Positions 1 through 11,600 of a stretch of DNA of 64,000 nucleotides are shown piece by piece. The notes beneath the pieces were generated by a model that searched no databases, was not told the origin of the DNA, and was given only the letters and a program-made list of their open reading frames with translations. Position 1 is the stretch's first letter; every line of letters starts with the position of its first letter. Origin of the DNA: Hydrogenophaga sp. GTDB lineage: Bacteria; Pseudomonadota; Gammaproteobacteria; Burkholderiales; Burkholderiaceae_C. Location of the stretch: contig NZ_JAHCKL010000015.1 of NCBI RefSeq assembly GCF_026125785.1, positions 28,045 to 92,044 of the forward strand. The letters run 5' to 3'. Made by a program: the position numbers and the translations under genes.

Positions 1-218
1 GTTAAAACAATGTTAATAAAAAACTATCTGAGCGAATCTGAGCTTTCTGCTTGTTGTAAATGTGTCGAATAGATCACTTTTTCGGATCTAGTTTGTGCTC
101 CGACGGACTTTGTAACCAGTGACGTCGCTATAGTCCCCGCTTGTAACGAAACGCAGCCTTAACGGGGTGCGTGCACACCGGCACCAGGCCCGCGTGTGCG
201 TCCAAGAGGGGAAAAAAC
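1..218. other. Upstream region of the giant surface-protein gene
   Basis: This stretch has no convincing gene. Its first 90 bases are clearly richer in A and T than the rest of the window. I see no well-spaced -35/-10 pair; CTATAG near 128-133 could be a -10 but has no good -35. The last bases carry AAGAGGGG, the ribosome binding site for the gene starting at 219. Confidence 0.5.
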
Positions 219-3200
219 ATGTTCCGTTTTTTTGCACGTGGTGCGGCCACGGGTAAGGGCACTCCTGCGCCTTTTGCAAACACGGCCCGCACGCTGGCGT
301 TCGCCGCCGCGCTGCTGGCGGCCACCTCGGTTCACGCCACGCTGGTGGTGAGCCAGGCGGTGAGTGCCAGCACCATCGTGGTGGGGGAGCGCACCCGGCT
401 GACCATCACCGTGAGCAACGACAGCGTCCAGGAAGACGGTGTCCAGCTCATCAACAACCTGCCGCCACAGTTGCGCCTCTACCCGGCCAGCTACCCCGGC
501 TACGTGGCGCCCGTCAGCACCTGCGCTGGCGCCGTGGTCAACGCAGCGCCGGGCGCCGGAGTGGGCGGGGTGGACGTGCTCTCGGTCACCGGCATGAGCA
601 TCCCCGCGCACAGCGCCGGCATCGACGGCTCGTGCACGGTCTCGGTGGACATCACGTCCTACAACGGCGGCGGCACCTGGAACAACGTCATCAACGCCAC
701 CGACCTCTCGCCCGCCGCCGCATCGCCCGCGCAGCAGAGCGTGCTGGTCAACAGCATCCTGCTGCCCGCGGTGAGCAAGAACCTGGGCGGCGCCACGCTG
801 GTGCAGGGGCAGTCGCGCACCGCGACCATCACGTTCACCAACCCCAACAGCGGGGTGAACATTCCCTTCACCACCTTCACCGACAACCTGCCTTCCAACC
901 TGGAGGTGCTGGGCATCGTGGGCAACACCTGCGGCAGCAGCACCAGCTTCACCCCCAGCAGCGTGACGCTCTCGGGCGGTGCGATCCCCGCAGGTGCGCC
1001 GGGCACCTGCAACCTGCAGTTCACCATCCGTGGCGTGCTGCCGCCGGGTGCGGCCTCGGCGGCCGACGCCAACACCATCGCGGCGGGCGACATTGGCAAC
1101 ACGCGCGGCCTGACCTACCCGGGCGCAAACACCAACATCACGGTCAACAGCCCGATCAACCTGTCCAAGGGTTTCTCGGTCACGCCGCTGACCGCGGGAG
1201 CGGACTCGCTGCTGACGGTGCGCATCGGCAACACCAGCACCAGCCCGCTGACCATCGTGGGTCTGAGCGACACGGTGGGCGCGGGCTGGCCGGCCGCGTT
1301 GCGCAACTCGGGGCCGATCGGCGCGGCGAACCTCAATGGCTGCGGCCCGGGCGCCACGCTGGTGGCCGGCTCCGACGGCGGCGTGGACAAGGGCTTCGTG
1401 CTGAGCGGCGCCGAAGTGGCGGTGGGCGGCGAGTGCCGCATCCAGTTCAACGTCACGTCCACCACCACCGGCATCCACACCAACAGCCTGCCCCTCGGCG
1501 CGGTGACCAACGCGCAAGGCTTCACCTCGCCTGCGCGCCCGGCCTCGATCGACGTGCGCGACAACGCGCTCACGGTGTCCAAGGCCATCAGCCCGACCAC
1601 CGTGGCGCCGGGCGACATCGCCACCTTCGCGGTCTCCGTCACCTCGTTCAGCATCGCGCCGCAGACCAGTGTGAGCTTCACCGACACGCTGCCCGCAGGC
1701 ATGGTCTACGTGGACGCGACCCAAGGGGGCATCACGCCCACCATCACCGGCGGCTGCAGTTTCTCCGCACCCATGCCGGCACCGCTGGTGACCGCGCCGT
1801 CCTTCTCTTTCGACTTCCCGGGCGCGGCGGCCGGTGGCACCACCTGCGTGGTGCGGTTCACCGCCCGCGTGCCGGACAACGCCTCGCCCAGCACCCTGCT
1901 GACCAACCAGAGCTTCACCGCCGGCAACGGCACCGTCACCGGCAGCGCCGGCGCGGTCAGCCTGACGGCGGTGAACCCGCTGGTGGTCACCAAGACCTTC
2001 GATGGCGTGGTCGCGCGCCAGCGCTTCCAGGGCACGCCCTCGGTGGTGCAGATCGAGCTGACCAACAACAACTTTTCGGTGCTCTCCAACCTGACCTTCA
2101 CCGACACGCTGCCGGCTGCGCTGCGCGTGGCCAATCCGGCCAACGCCACCACCACCTGCGGCGGCACGGTCACGGCCAACCCGGGTGACGACCGCTTCAC
2201 CCTGTCCGGCGGCAGTCTGCCCGGGCGCCTGGCCACCAGTCCGTTTTCACCCGGCCAGTGCAGCGTGCGCGTGACCGTGGTGGGTGGCACCGTCGGCGTG
2301 CACAGCAACCAGATCCCGGCCTACAACGGCAGCAACGCGGCCCAGACGGTGAGCGCGACCGGCACCGTGGCGAACGTGCCGGGCAGCACGATCCGCAACC
2401 TCAACACGACCACCTCCTCGCTGGAATACCTGCCCGCGCTCACGGTGGCCAAGACCTTCCTGACCAACCCGGTGCAGGTGGGTGGCAGCAGCCGCGTGCG
2501 CATCACGCTGGGCAACACCGGCAGCGGCCAGCTCACTGGCGTGTCGGCGACCGACCCCCTGGCCGGTACCGGCCTGGTGGTGGCCACGCCCGCCAACGCC
2601 AGCACCACGTGCGCCGGCCCGGTGTCGCTGAACGTGCCGGCTGGCGGCACCAGCGCGGCGCTGACGGGCGCCACCATCGCCGGCGGTACCTCGTGCGACT
2701 TCCTGTTCGACGTGCTGGCGCAGAGCAGCACGCCCTCGGTGAACACGCTCGGCCCCGGAGCCGTCACGGCCGACGGCGGCGTGGCCAGCACCACCACCAC
2801 CACCGCCACGCTCAACAAGATCACCAGCGCGGTGAACCTGACCAAGGCGTTCTCGCCCAACACCATCGCCGGCCCGGGCAGCGTCTCGCGTTTGACGATC
2901 AGCATCGACAACACCAGCGCCACCGCGCTGAGTAATCTGGCCGTGACCGACAACATGCCTGCCGGCATGGTGGTGGGCGTGGTGCCCAATGCCAGCACCA
3001 CCTGCGCGGGCGGCATCGTCAACGCCACGCCAGGCGCGGGCGTGGTGAGCCTCTCGGGTGGCTCGCTGGCGGGCAACAGCGCCTGCACGGTGTCGATGGA
3101 CATCACCTCGTCGGCCATCGGCACGCTCAACAACACCTTGCCTGCGGGCGCGGTGACCAACACCCAGGGGGTGACCAACGCCAACCCCTTTACCGCCAAC

Positions 3201-6200
3201 CTCGCGGCGCTGGCCGGCCTGGGGGTGGAGAAGTATTTCGACCCATCCGCCGTCGCTGCCGGCCAGCCCGCGCTGCTGGTGATTCGCGTGCGCAATTCGC
3301 TGCCGCAGCCGCTCACCAACATCTCCACCACCGACAACCTGCCCGCAGGCCTGCTGGTGGCCACGCCCGCCAACGCCAGCACCACCTGCGCCGGTGCGGT
3401 GATCACCGCCGCCGGTGACAAGGTGTCCTTCCGTGGCGCGCAGCTCCCTGGCGGCCCCAGTGCCTGCGAGGTGCGCGTCTACGTGGTCGCGGCCGTGCCG
3501 GGCAGCTACGTCAACGTCATCCCGGGAGGCACCGTGGTGGCCAACGACGGCGCGGTCACCAACCCGCAGCCCGGCCCCAGCGCCACGCTGCACGTGCTGC
3601 AGCCACCCACCATCGCCAAGGCTTTCGCTCAGGCCACCGTTGCCCCGGGCACGCCCAACCGCCTGACGGTCACCATCACCAACCCCAATGCCACGCAGGC
3701 CCTGACTGGCGTGGCCCTGCGCGACAACCTGCCCAGCGGCCTGTTCGTCGCCCAGGTGCCCAACGCGTCCACCACGTGCGCGGGCGGCACCGTGAGCGCG
3801 GTGGCCTCGGCCACCAGCGCTCAGGTGGCCGGCGCGACGGTGCCGGCGGCCGGCTCCTGCACGTTCGCTTTCGACACCGTCTCCAACATCCCGGGCCTCT
3901 ACACCAACACCATCCCGACCGGTGCGCTCACCAGCAACCAGGGTGTGAGCAACCCCGATCCCGCCAGCGCCAATGTGCGCGTGCTGGAGCCGCCGACGGT
4001 GGTCAAGACCTTCGTGCCGCCGACGATCTCGCCCAATGGCGTCTCGCGCCTGACCATCACCCTGGGCAATGCCAACGCATCGGCCCAGACCCTGGCCCAG
4101 GCGCTGGACGACACGCTGCCCGCCGGTGTGGTCGTGGCGCCCACGCCCGCCATCGGCGGCACCTGCACCAGCGGCGCCGTCACCGCAGCGGCTGGCACGG
4201 CGCTGGTGCGCTACGCCAACGGCGCCAGCATCCCCAGCGGTGGCTGCACGATCGAGGTGAACGTCACCGCCAGCACCGCCGGCACCTACCCCAACGTGAT
4301 CCTGGCCGGCGCGCTGCGCACCGGCGCGGGCAGCAACCCCAGCCCGGCCGAGGCCGACCTGGTGGTGAGCCCGCTGGGCTCGATCTCGGGTCGCATCTAC
4401 ATGGACGCGAACAACAACGGCGTCCACGACATCGGCGAGCCCCCGCTGGCCGGCCAGTCCGTGAGCCTGATCCGCGCGCTCGACAGCGTGGTGCTGCAGA
4501 AGACCACCACCGACGCCGGCGGCTTCTACGTGTTCCGCGGCCTGGCCGATTCCGCCACCCTGGGGTCGGACTACACCGTGCGCTACCTGCGCGGTGGCAG
4601 CGACAGCGTCGGCGTGGGCGGCCAGCCTTCGCCCTCGGCGCAGATCAACCCCGGCAGCGGCACCTTCCAGGCGCGTCTGACCGCGGGCTCCACCGCCGAG
4701 GCCAGCATCGTCGGCAGCGGCCAGATCGGCACGCCGAACAACAGCAACGTCGACTTCGTCTCGCGCCGCAGCAACATCCGCCTGGACGCGACCGGCGGAA
4801 CGGTGGCCAGTTCGGTGGGCAACAACTTCGGCGAACTGGTGCCGTCGGAAATCTCCGGCAAGGTTTACCGTGACGACAACAACAACGGCGTGGCCAACGG
4901 CACCGAGCCCGGCATCGCTGGCGCGCAGGTGACCCTGGCCGGCGTGGACGACCTGGGGCAGGCGATCTCGCTCACCACCACCACCGACGCCGATGGCAAT
5001 TACCGCTTTGCCAACCTGCGGCCCAGTTGCTCGCCGCTGAACGCACCCACCTGTCCCGGCTACGTGGTGACGCAGGGCGCGCAGCCGGCAGGCACGGTCA
5101 ACGGCACACCCACGGCCGGCACGGTGGTCAACCTGTCCTCGGGCAGCGCGACCGGCACCGCCGGCACCGCGTCCAACAACGCACCCGCCATCAGCCACGG
5201 CGCGCCGGCCTACAGCATCCCGGCGGGTACCAGCCGGGTCGCCGGCATCGTGCTGCCAGCCAATGCGCGTTCGGCCGGCAACAACTTCGGTGAACTTGCC
5301 AACGACCGCAGCGTCAGCGGCCGCATCTTCACCGATGCCAATGGCGATGGCGTGTTCAACGGCAGCGACAGCGGCGTGGGCAGCGGTGCGCCTGGCGCGG
5401 GCAATGTGGCGCAGACGCTGACGCTGACCGGTACCGACCTCAGCGGCAACCCGGTCTCCCTCACCACCACCACCGACGCCAACGGCCAGTACACCTTCAC
5501 CGGTGTACCGCCGGGCGCCAACTACACGGTCACCTGCACCAGTTGCGCGCCGCCGGCCGGCTTCATCAACAGCACGGTGCCGCTGGCCTGGCCCGGCAGC
5601 ACCGGCGGCACGGCCGCCGGCACGCAGGCCGTGCCCGCCATCACCGGCATCGACCTGAGCGGCCCCCAGACCGCCTCGGTCAACAACCACTTCACCAAGA
5701 CGCTGCCGGGCAGCCAGGTGAGCGGCTATGTCTACTTCGATCCGGACAACAGCGGCGGCGTGGCCACGGCCGACGACCTGCCCGTGCCCGGCCAGACCCT
5801 GGAGCTGCGCGACCAGGTGTCCGGTGCGCTGGTCGCCACCACCACCACCGACGCCAGCGGCGCCTACGTCTTCACCGGCTTGCCCGCCGGCAACTACCGC
5901 GTGCTCATGCCGGCACTGCCGGCCGGCACCACGCACGGCCGCACCAGCGCCGGCACCCTGGGCGGTGCACCCAATGGCACGGCCACGCCGCCGGGCACCG
6001 CGCCCGCCGCGATCGCCAGCATCGCCGTGGGCGCGAACCAGACCACGGCGAACCACAACTTCCCGCTGGTTTCCGACATCCGCATCGCCGGCCGCGTGTA
6101 CGAGGACATCGACTTCGATGGCCAGTACAGCGGCGGCGAGCCGGGCCTGCCCGGCGGCACGGTCACGCTGGTGGGCACGGACGCCTTCGGCAATGCGATC

Positions 6201-8639
6201 ACGCGCTACACCACCACCGACGCCAGCGGCCAGTACGGCTTCGCCGGCCTGCCACCGGGCCAGTACACCGTGCGGCAGTCGCAGCCCCTGGGCTACACCA
6301 GCGTGGCCAACACGGTCGGCCCGGTCACGGGTGGCAGCGCGGGCGCGGTCGGCGCGCTCGGCGGCGCCGTCGAGACCCTGGGCCTGAGCTTCAACGCCAC
6401 GCCAGGCGCGGCGCTGCAGGTCAACTTCGGTGAGTCGCAGGGCAACGGCGTGCACGGTTTCAAGGCCGTGCGCATCGTCACGCCCGCAGCGGCCGTGGGC
6501 ATCTCGCCCGGTGCCGAGGTGGTCTGGCAGATCATCTACCGCAACGAGACCGCCCACCCGGTGACGATGGACGTGCGCGACACGCTGCCCACCTACATGA
6601 CGCGCACCGGCGCGCCCGCCATCACCCACCGAGGCGGCAACGGCGGCGTGTTCACGCCCAACGCCGGCTACACCGGCGTCGCCGGTGGTGACCTGCTGGG
6701 CACCGCCGTGCTGGCCGCCAACGGCGGCTGGATCTCGGTGGACGTGCCCGTGGTCGTCACACCGGGTGCCACCACCACGCTGTTCAACCAGGCCAGCGCG
6801 GGCGCGCTGGGCATCCGCACCGACACCGTGGACGACACCACGCCCAGCGGCGGCCCCGGCCAGCCGCCGGCCGGCGTGATCACGCCCGGCAGCGTGCCGC
6901 AAGGCACCTACCAGACCAGCGGGCTCGACGCCACCGGCGTGCCGCTGGCCGCGCTGCCGGCTTCGCTCTCCGGCTCGGTCTGGCGCGACGACAACGGCGA
7001 CCGCCGCCGCGACGCGGGCGACACGCCGGTGGCCGACTGGGCGGTCGAGGTCGTGGGCAGCGACGGCCAGGCCGTGGCCTGCCGCACCGTGCCCGCCAAC
7101 AGTGCGCAGGGGTGCGTGACCATGCCCGACGGGCGCAGCCTGTTCCGCACCGGCGCCGACGGCAGCTACGGCGTGATCGGCCTGGTGCCCGGCGACTACC
7201 GCATCTACTTCCGCGACCCGGCGAACAACGTCGTCTACGGCACGCCGCAGAACACCGGCGGCGACACCAGCTCGCGCCTGTCCAGCGAACGCGACCACCT
7301 CGCGGTGACGCTGCTGCCGGGCGCCGACCTGCGGCAGCAGGACCTGCCGCTGGACCCCTCGGGCGTGATCTACGACGCCAGCAGCCGTGCGCCCATCGAC
7401 GGCGCCCAGGTGCGCTTCTGCGGCCCGGCCGGCTTCAACCCGGCGACCATGCTGGTCGGCGGCGCGAGCTACACGGTGGTCGGCGGCTGCGCCCAGATGC
7501 AGACCGGCCCGGGCGGCTTCTACCAGTTCCTGCTGGCGCCGGGCGCGCCTTCGGGCGAGTACACGCTGGCCGCGTCGGCGCCGAACTACGCACCCACGCC
7601 CATCGCCTCGATCCCGCCGCAACCGGGCGCGCTCACGCCGTCGGGTGCCTCGCCGCTGCGCGTGCAGGCGCAGGCCGGTCCGCCCTCGGGCACCCAGCCC
7701 ACCACCTACTACCTGCGCATGAACCTCGCACCGGGCATGCCCGACGTGGTGCACAACCACATACCGCTGGAGCCATCAACCGGTGCGGGCCTGTTCCTGC
7801 AGAAGCAGGCCAGCCGCGACGTCGTCGAGCTCGGCGATTCGGTGCAGTACACGCTGCGGGTGCTGAGCCCCAACGGCCCGGCCACCGACGTCGTCATCAC
7901 CGACAGCCTGCCCGCGGGCCTGCGCCTGATCCCGGGCACGGTCCTGCAGGACGGCGTGCGCGTGGCCGATCCGGCCGGCTCGCCCGGTCCGGTGCTGAGC
8001 TTCGCGGTCGGCGGCTTCGCCGCCAACACACCGGTGACCGTGACCTACCGCGTTCGCGTCGGCGTCGGCGCGCAGCAGGGCGACGGCATCAACCGCGCGC
8101 AGGCCGCCGGGCTGGTGAACGGGACACGGGTCTCGTCCAACCGGGCCCAGGCACGCATCCGCATCACCGGCGGCGTGTTCTTCCAGGAAGCCTGCGTGGT
8201 CGGCAAGATCTACATGGACTGCAACCGCAACCGCATCCAGGACGCCGAGGAAGTCGGCATCCCCGGTGTGCGCTTCTACCTGCAGGACGGCACCCACCTG
8301 GTGTCCGACAGCGAAGGCAAGTACAGCATCTGCGGCCTGCCCGCGCGCACCTCGGTGATGCGCGTGGACACCACCACGCTGCCCACGGGCAGCCAGCTCG
8401 TGACCAGCAGCAACCGCAATGCGCTGGATGCCGGCAGCCTGTTCCTGGACCTCAAGTTCGGTGAGCTGCACCGGGCCGACTTCATCGAAGGCAGTTGCTC
8501 GCCCGAGGTGCTTGAGCAGGTCGAGAAGCGCCGCCGCGTCGGCCAGATCGTGAGTCCCCTGGTCGATCCACCGAGTCCGCCACCCCCGCGCGTTTTCCGC
8601 TCCGGTCCTTCGCCGGCCGGCAAGGGAGGTGCGCAATGA
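219..8639 (+). CDS. Giant DUF11 / SdrD-B-like repeat surface protein
   Basis: This 2806-residue predicted exported protein probably forms a long extracellular filament. A start at 219 is preferred over 171 because AAGAGGGG sits seven bases upstream and the next residues form a signal peptide (Arg near residue 7, hydrophobic stretch around 25-38, Ala-rich end). Residues about 42-1384 hold ten DUF11-like beta-sandwich repeats of roughly 125 residues, each opening with a K-x-F-like motif and containing a conserved short Thr-Thr-Cys segment. Residues about 1386-2050 hold five SdrD-B-like domains with Asp/Asn-rich Ca-binding-type loops (DANNNG, DDNNNG, DANGDG). More DUF11 and SdrD-B modules follow, and the C-terminus is Pro-rich. 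There is no LPXTG or autotransporter barrel. The downstream barrel gene overlaps by 4 bp, so the two are surely co-expressed. The biological role is unknown; adhesion is an inference. Confidence 0.88.
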   Translation: MFRFFARGAATGKGTPAPFANTARTLAFAAALLAATSVHATLVVSQAVSASTIVVGERTRLTITVSNDSVQEDGVQLINNLPPQLRLYPASYPGYVAPVSTCAGAVVNAAPGAGVGGVDVLSVTGMSIPAHSAGIDGSCTVSVDITSYNGGGTWNNVINATDLSPAAASPAQQSVLVNSILLPAVSKNLGGATLVQGQSRTATITFTNPNSGVNIPFTTFTDNLPSNLEVLGIVGNTCGSSTSFTPSSVTLSGGAIPAGAPGTCNLQFTIRGVLPPGAASAADANTIAAGDIGNTRGLTYPGANTNITVNSPINLSKGFSVTPLTAGADSLLTVRIGNTSTSPLTIVGLSDTVGAGWPAALRNSGPIGAANLNGCGPGATLVAGSDGGVDKGFVLSGAEVAVGGECRIQFNVTSTTTGIHTNSLPLGAVTNAQGFTSPARPASIDVRDNALTVSKAISPTTVAPGDIATFAVSVTSFSIAPQTSVSFTDTLPAGMVYVDATQGGITPTITGGCSFSAPMPAPLVTAPSFSFDFPGAAAGGTTCVVRFTARVPDNASPSTLLTNQSFTAGNGTVTGSAGAVSLTAVNPLVVTKTFDGVVARQRFQGTPSVVQIELTNNNFSVLSNLTFTDTLPAALRVANPANATTTCGGTVTANPGDDRFTLSGGSLPGRLATSPFSPGQCSVRVTVVGGTVGVHSNQIPAYNGSNAAQTVSATGTVANVPGSTIRNLNTTTSSLEYLPALTVAKTFLTNPVQVGGSSRVRITLGNTGSGQLTGVSATDPLAGTGLVVATPANASTTCAGPVSLNVPAGGTSAALTGATIAGGTSCDFLFDVLAQSSTPSVNTLGPGAVTADGGVASTTTTTATLNKITSAVNLTKAFSPNTIAGPGSVSRLTISIDNTSATALSNLAVTDNMPAGMVVGVVPNASTTCAGGIVNATPGAGVVSLSGGSLAGNSACTVSMDITSSAIGTLNNTLPAGAVTNTQGVTNANPFTANLAALAGLGVEKYFDPSAVAAGQPALLVIRVRNSLPQPLTNISTTDNLPAGLLVATPANASTTCAGAVITAAGDKVSFRGAQLPGGPSACEVRVYVVAAVPGSYVNVIPGGTVVANDGAVTNPQPGPSATLHVLQPPTIAKAFAQATVAPGTPNRLTVTITNPNATQALTGVALRDNLPSGLFVAQVPNASTTCAGGTVSAVASATSAQVAGATVPAAGSCTFAFDTVSNIPGLYTNTIPTGALTSNQGVSNPDPASANVRVLEPPTVVKTFVPPTISPNGVSRLTITLGNANASAQTLAQALDDTLPAGVVVAPTPAIGGTCTSGAVTAAAGTALVRYANGASIPSGGCTIEVNVTASTAGTYPNVILAGALRTGAGSNPSPAEADLVVSPLGSISGRIYMDANNNGVHDIGEPPLAGQSVSLIRALDSVVLQKTTTDAGGFYVFRGLADSATLGSDYTVRYLRGGSDSVGVGGQPSPSAQINPGSGTFQARLTAGSTAEASIVGSGQIGTPNNSNVDFVSRRSNIRLDATGGTVASSVGNNFGELVPSEISGKVYRDDNNNGVANGTEPGIAGAQVTLAGVDDLGQAISLTTTTDADGNYRFANLRPSCSPLNAPTCPGYVVTQGAQPAGTVNGTPTAGTVVNLSSGSATGTAGTASNNAPAISHGAPAYSIPAGTSRVAGIVLPANARSAGNNFGELANDRSVSGRIFTDANGDGVFNGSDSGVGSGAPGAGNVAQTLTLTGTDLSGNPVSLTTTTDANGQYTFTGVPPGANYTVTCTSCAPPAGFINSTVPLAWPGSTGGTAAGTQAVPAITGIDLSGPQTASVNNHFTKTLPGSQVSGYVYFDPDNSGGVATADDLPVPGQTLELRDQVSGALVATTTTDASGAYVFTGLPAGNYRVLMPALPAGTTHGRTSAGTLGGAPNGTATPPGTAPAAIASIAVGANQTTANHNFPLVSDIRIAGRVYEDIDFDGQYSGGEPGLPGGTVTLVGTDAFGNAITRYTTTDASGQYGFAGLPPGQYTVRQSQPLGYTSVANTVGPVTGGSAGAVGALGGAVETLGLSFNATPGAALQVNFGESQGNGVHGFKAVRIVTPAAAVGISPGAEVVWQIIYRNETAHPVTMDVRDTLPTYMTRTGAPAITHRGGNGGVFTPNAGYTGVAGGDLLGTAVLAANGGWISVDVPVVVTPGATTTLFNQASAGALGIRTDTVDDTTPSGGPGQPPAGVITPGSVPQGTYQTSGLDATGVPLAALPASLSGSVWRDDNGDRRRDAGDTPVADWAVEVVGSDGQAVACRTVPANSAQGCVTMPDGRSLFRTGADGSYGVIGLVPGDYRIYFRDPANNVVYGTPQNTGGDTSSRLSSERDHLAVTLLPGADLRQQDLPLDPSGVIYDASSRAPIDGAQVRFCGPAGFNPATMLVGGASYTVVGGCAQMQTGPGGFYQFLLAPGAPSGEYTLAASAPNYAPTPIASIPPQPGALTPSGASPLRVQAQAGPPSGTQPTTYYLRMNLAPGMPDVVHNHIPLEPSTGAGLFLQKQASRDVVELGDSVQYTLRVLSPNGPATDVVITDSLPAGLRLIPGTVLQDGVRVADPAGSPGPVLSFAVGGFAANTPVTVTYRVRVGVGAQQGDGINRAQAAGLVNGTRVSSNRAQARIRITGGVFFQEACVVGKIYMDCNRNRIQDAEEVGIPGVRFYLQDGTHLVSDSEGKYSICGLPARTSVMRVDTTTLPTGSQLVTSSNRNALDAGSLFLDLKFGELHRADFIEGSCSPEVLEQVEKRRRVGQIVSPLVDPPSPPPPRVFRSGPSPAGKGGAQ

Positions 8640-11600
8640 ACACCACCCGTTCCGCCATGCGACCTCTTGATGCCGCCCTCCACGGTGTGCGCCGCCCGCT
8701 GCTGGCGCGCGCCCTGACCTCGGCCCTGGTGCTGCTGCCGCTGGGCACGGCGCTGGCGCAAACGCAGTCGCTGCCGCCGCGCTTCACGCCGCTGGCCCCG
8801 GGCAGCGACCCGGCCCAGCCCGCACCGGCGACCGCGCTGCCGCTGGCCGCGCACTGGCGCGCCGGCAGCCTGGCCGACAGCGGTCAACTGGTGCTGGAGG
8901 TGGCGCAGGACCAGATGGTGGCCGACGGCCGCTCGGTGGTGCTGCTCACCGTGCGCCTGTTCGACCGCGATGGCCAGAAGGTCACCGCCCCCACCGACGT
9001 GCTGGTCAGCACCAGCCACGGCCGTGTGCGCCTGCCTGGCGCGGCCATCGACGAACCGCCGCGCCAGGACCTGCGCCTGACGGTGCGCGGCGGCGAAGCC
9101 GTGGTCGAGCTGGTGTCCTCCTTCCGCCCCGGCGATGCGCAGTTGCAGGTGCAGTCCGGCAACGTCGCCGTGCGCGGGCGCGTGGGCATGGTCACCGAGC
9201 GGCGGCCCATGATCGCCGTCGGCGTGGTCGAGGGCACGCTCAACCTCAGCCGGCTGGACGCTTCCCAGATCAGCCCGGCGCGCGAGGACGACGGCTTCGA
9301 GCTTGAGATCAAGCGCCACACCGGCAGCTTCGACAACGGCAAGGGCTCGCTGGGCGCGCGCACCGCGTTCTTCCTCAAGGGCGTGGTCAAGGGCGAGACC
9401 CTGCTCACGCTGGCCTACGACTCCGAGAAGGAGTCGCGCGGCCGCCTGTTCCGCGACATCCAGCCCGACCAGTTCTATCCCATCTACGGCGACTCCTCGC
9501 TGCGCGGCTTCGACGCGCAGTCGCGCCAGCGCCTCTACGTGCGGGTGGACCAGGGCCGTTCCTTCGTGCTCTACGGCGACTTCAACACCGGCACGGGCGG
9601 CCCCGCGCGAGAGCTCAGCCGCATCAACCGCTCGGTCTCGGGCCTGCAGGTGCACCACGAAGGCGAGACCTTCGAGGCCAATGCCTGGGTGGTGCGCGAC
9701 AACGTGGCCCAGGTGGTGGACGAGCAACCCGCGCGCGGTGTCTCCGGTCCCTACCGGCTCTCCAGCAGCGACGGCATCTCCGGCTCCGAGAAGGTCGAGA
9801 TCCTCACGCGCGACCGCAACCAGCCGTCCATCATCCTGCGCGCCGAGCCCATGGTGCGCTTCGTGGACTACGAGTTCGAGCCCTTTGCCGGCAGCATCGT
9901 GTTCCGCGCGCCCGTGCCGTCTGTGGACGCCAACCTCAACCCGCAGTCGGTGCGCGTCACCTACGAAGTGGAGCAGGGCGGGCCCAAGTACTGGCTCGGT
10001 GGTGTGGACGGCAACTGGCGCATCACGCCCGCGCTGGAGATCGGCGGCAGCCACGTCGAGTCGCGCGACCCGGCCGACCCCTACCGCCTGAGCGGCGTCA
10101 ACGCCACGCTGCGGCTGGGCGAGCGCAGTTGGGCGCTGGTGGAAATCGCCCGTTCCGAACGCGAGGCGCTGGGCGCCCTGGGCAAGGGCGACGGTGCACG
10201 CGTGGAAGTGCGCCACGAAGGCGAGCGGCTCGACGCCCGCCTGTGGGCCGGCAGCACCGACCGCGAGTTCTCCAACATCTCCTCGTCCTACAACGGCGGG
10301 CGCGGCGAGGCCGGCGCCGTGGCCACCTGGAAGATCGACCCCCAGTGGTCCTTGCGCCTGGACGCCATGCGCTCGCACGACAAGACCATCGACGCCGTGC
10401 GCGAGACCGCCTATGCGGGCGTGCAGTACGCACTCACGCCGGCCTGGACCGTGGGCCTGGGCCTGCGCCACGTCACCGACGACGGCGGCGTGCCCAACGC
10501 GGCCTCGGCCTCGGGTGTGAACATCCCGCAGACCTCGGGCTTCACGCCCTTCCAGATCAACGCGCCGCTGTTCGCGGCCACGCCCGGGCAGACGCGCAGC
10601 TTCAACGCGCTGTCGGTCAACGCCGTGGGTCAGATCTCCGATCGGCTCACGGTGCTGGGCGAGTTCGAGCAGGACCTGGAGAGCGCCAGTGGCCGACGCG
10701 TCACCGTGGGGGCCGACTACCGGCTGAGCGAACGCTTCCGCGCCTATGGCCGTGCCGAGGTCTCCAAGGGCCTGGGTGGTGTCAACGGGCTGGCGGTGCA
10801 AGGCCGCGAGACCGCGCTGGTGGCCGGCCTGTCCAGCGAGACCGTGCGCGGCGGCGAGGTCTTCAACGAGTACCGCCTGCGCGACGCCATCTCGGGCGAG
10901 GACGCGGTCAACGCCATCGGCCTGCGCCAGACCTTCGCCGTGGCCGAGGGCGTGCGCCTGAGCGCCAGCGCCGAATTCCAGAAGGCGCTGGCCGGCGAGG
11001 CCACCTCGGCCACCGCGCTCACCGGTGGCATCGACCTGGCCTACGACCCCAACTGGCGTGCCACCGGCCGCCTGGAATGGCGCCGCGACCGCAACCACGA
11101 CGCCTGGCTCTCCACCGTGGGCACCACCGTCAAGATCGACCGCGACTGGTCTCTGCTCGTGCGCAACGCCCTGTCCCTGCAGAAGGCCCGCCACGGCGGC
11201 GCCTACGACCAGTGGCAGGACCGCTTCCAGATCGGCGCGGCCTACCGCCAGACCGACCTCAACCGCGTCAACGCGCTCGGCCTGTACGAGCTGCGCGCCG
11301 AGAAGGACGACAACCCGGCCGTGGACTACCGCCGCACCTCGCACGCGGTCTCGCTGCACGGCGACTACCACCCCAGCCGGCCCTGGTGGCTCACCGGCCG
11401 GCTGGCGGGCAAGTACGTGTCCGAGCGCTTCCCCGGTGGCGTGCCCTCGAACTACACCGCCTACCTGGCGGGCGGCCGCATCACCTGGGACGTCACCGAA
11501 CGCTGGGACGTCGGCGTGCAGCACCACATCCTGTGGAGCCCGCGCGGCGGCTCGCGCCAGCATTCCTTCGGCGTCGAGGCCGGCTACCTGCTCAAGGCCA

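Noticed and set aside
219-4370. Regularly spaced similar sequences that could be taken for a CRISPR or DNA repeat array
   Set aside because: The periodicity of about 370 bp is that of protein domains (DUF11). The DNA copies are diverged and have no short direct repeats with unique spacers.
2247-7760. A very long open frame on the minus strand opposite the giant repeat gene
   Set aside because: It arises from high GC and the codon bias of the real plus-strand gene. Its translation is an Arg/Gly/Ala/His-rich low-complexity string without domains or a signal.
8560-8640. Pro-rich C-terminus of the giant protein (SPPPPRVFRSG) considered as a dispersed repeat in coding sequence
   Set aside because: It does not match the intergenic repeat family of this window, and a single copy cannot be called a repeat.
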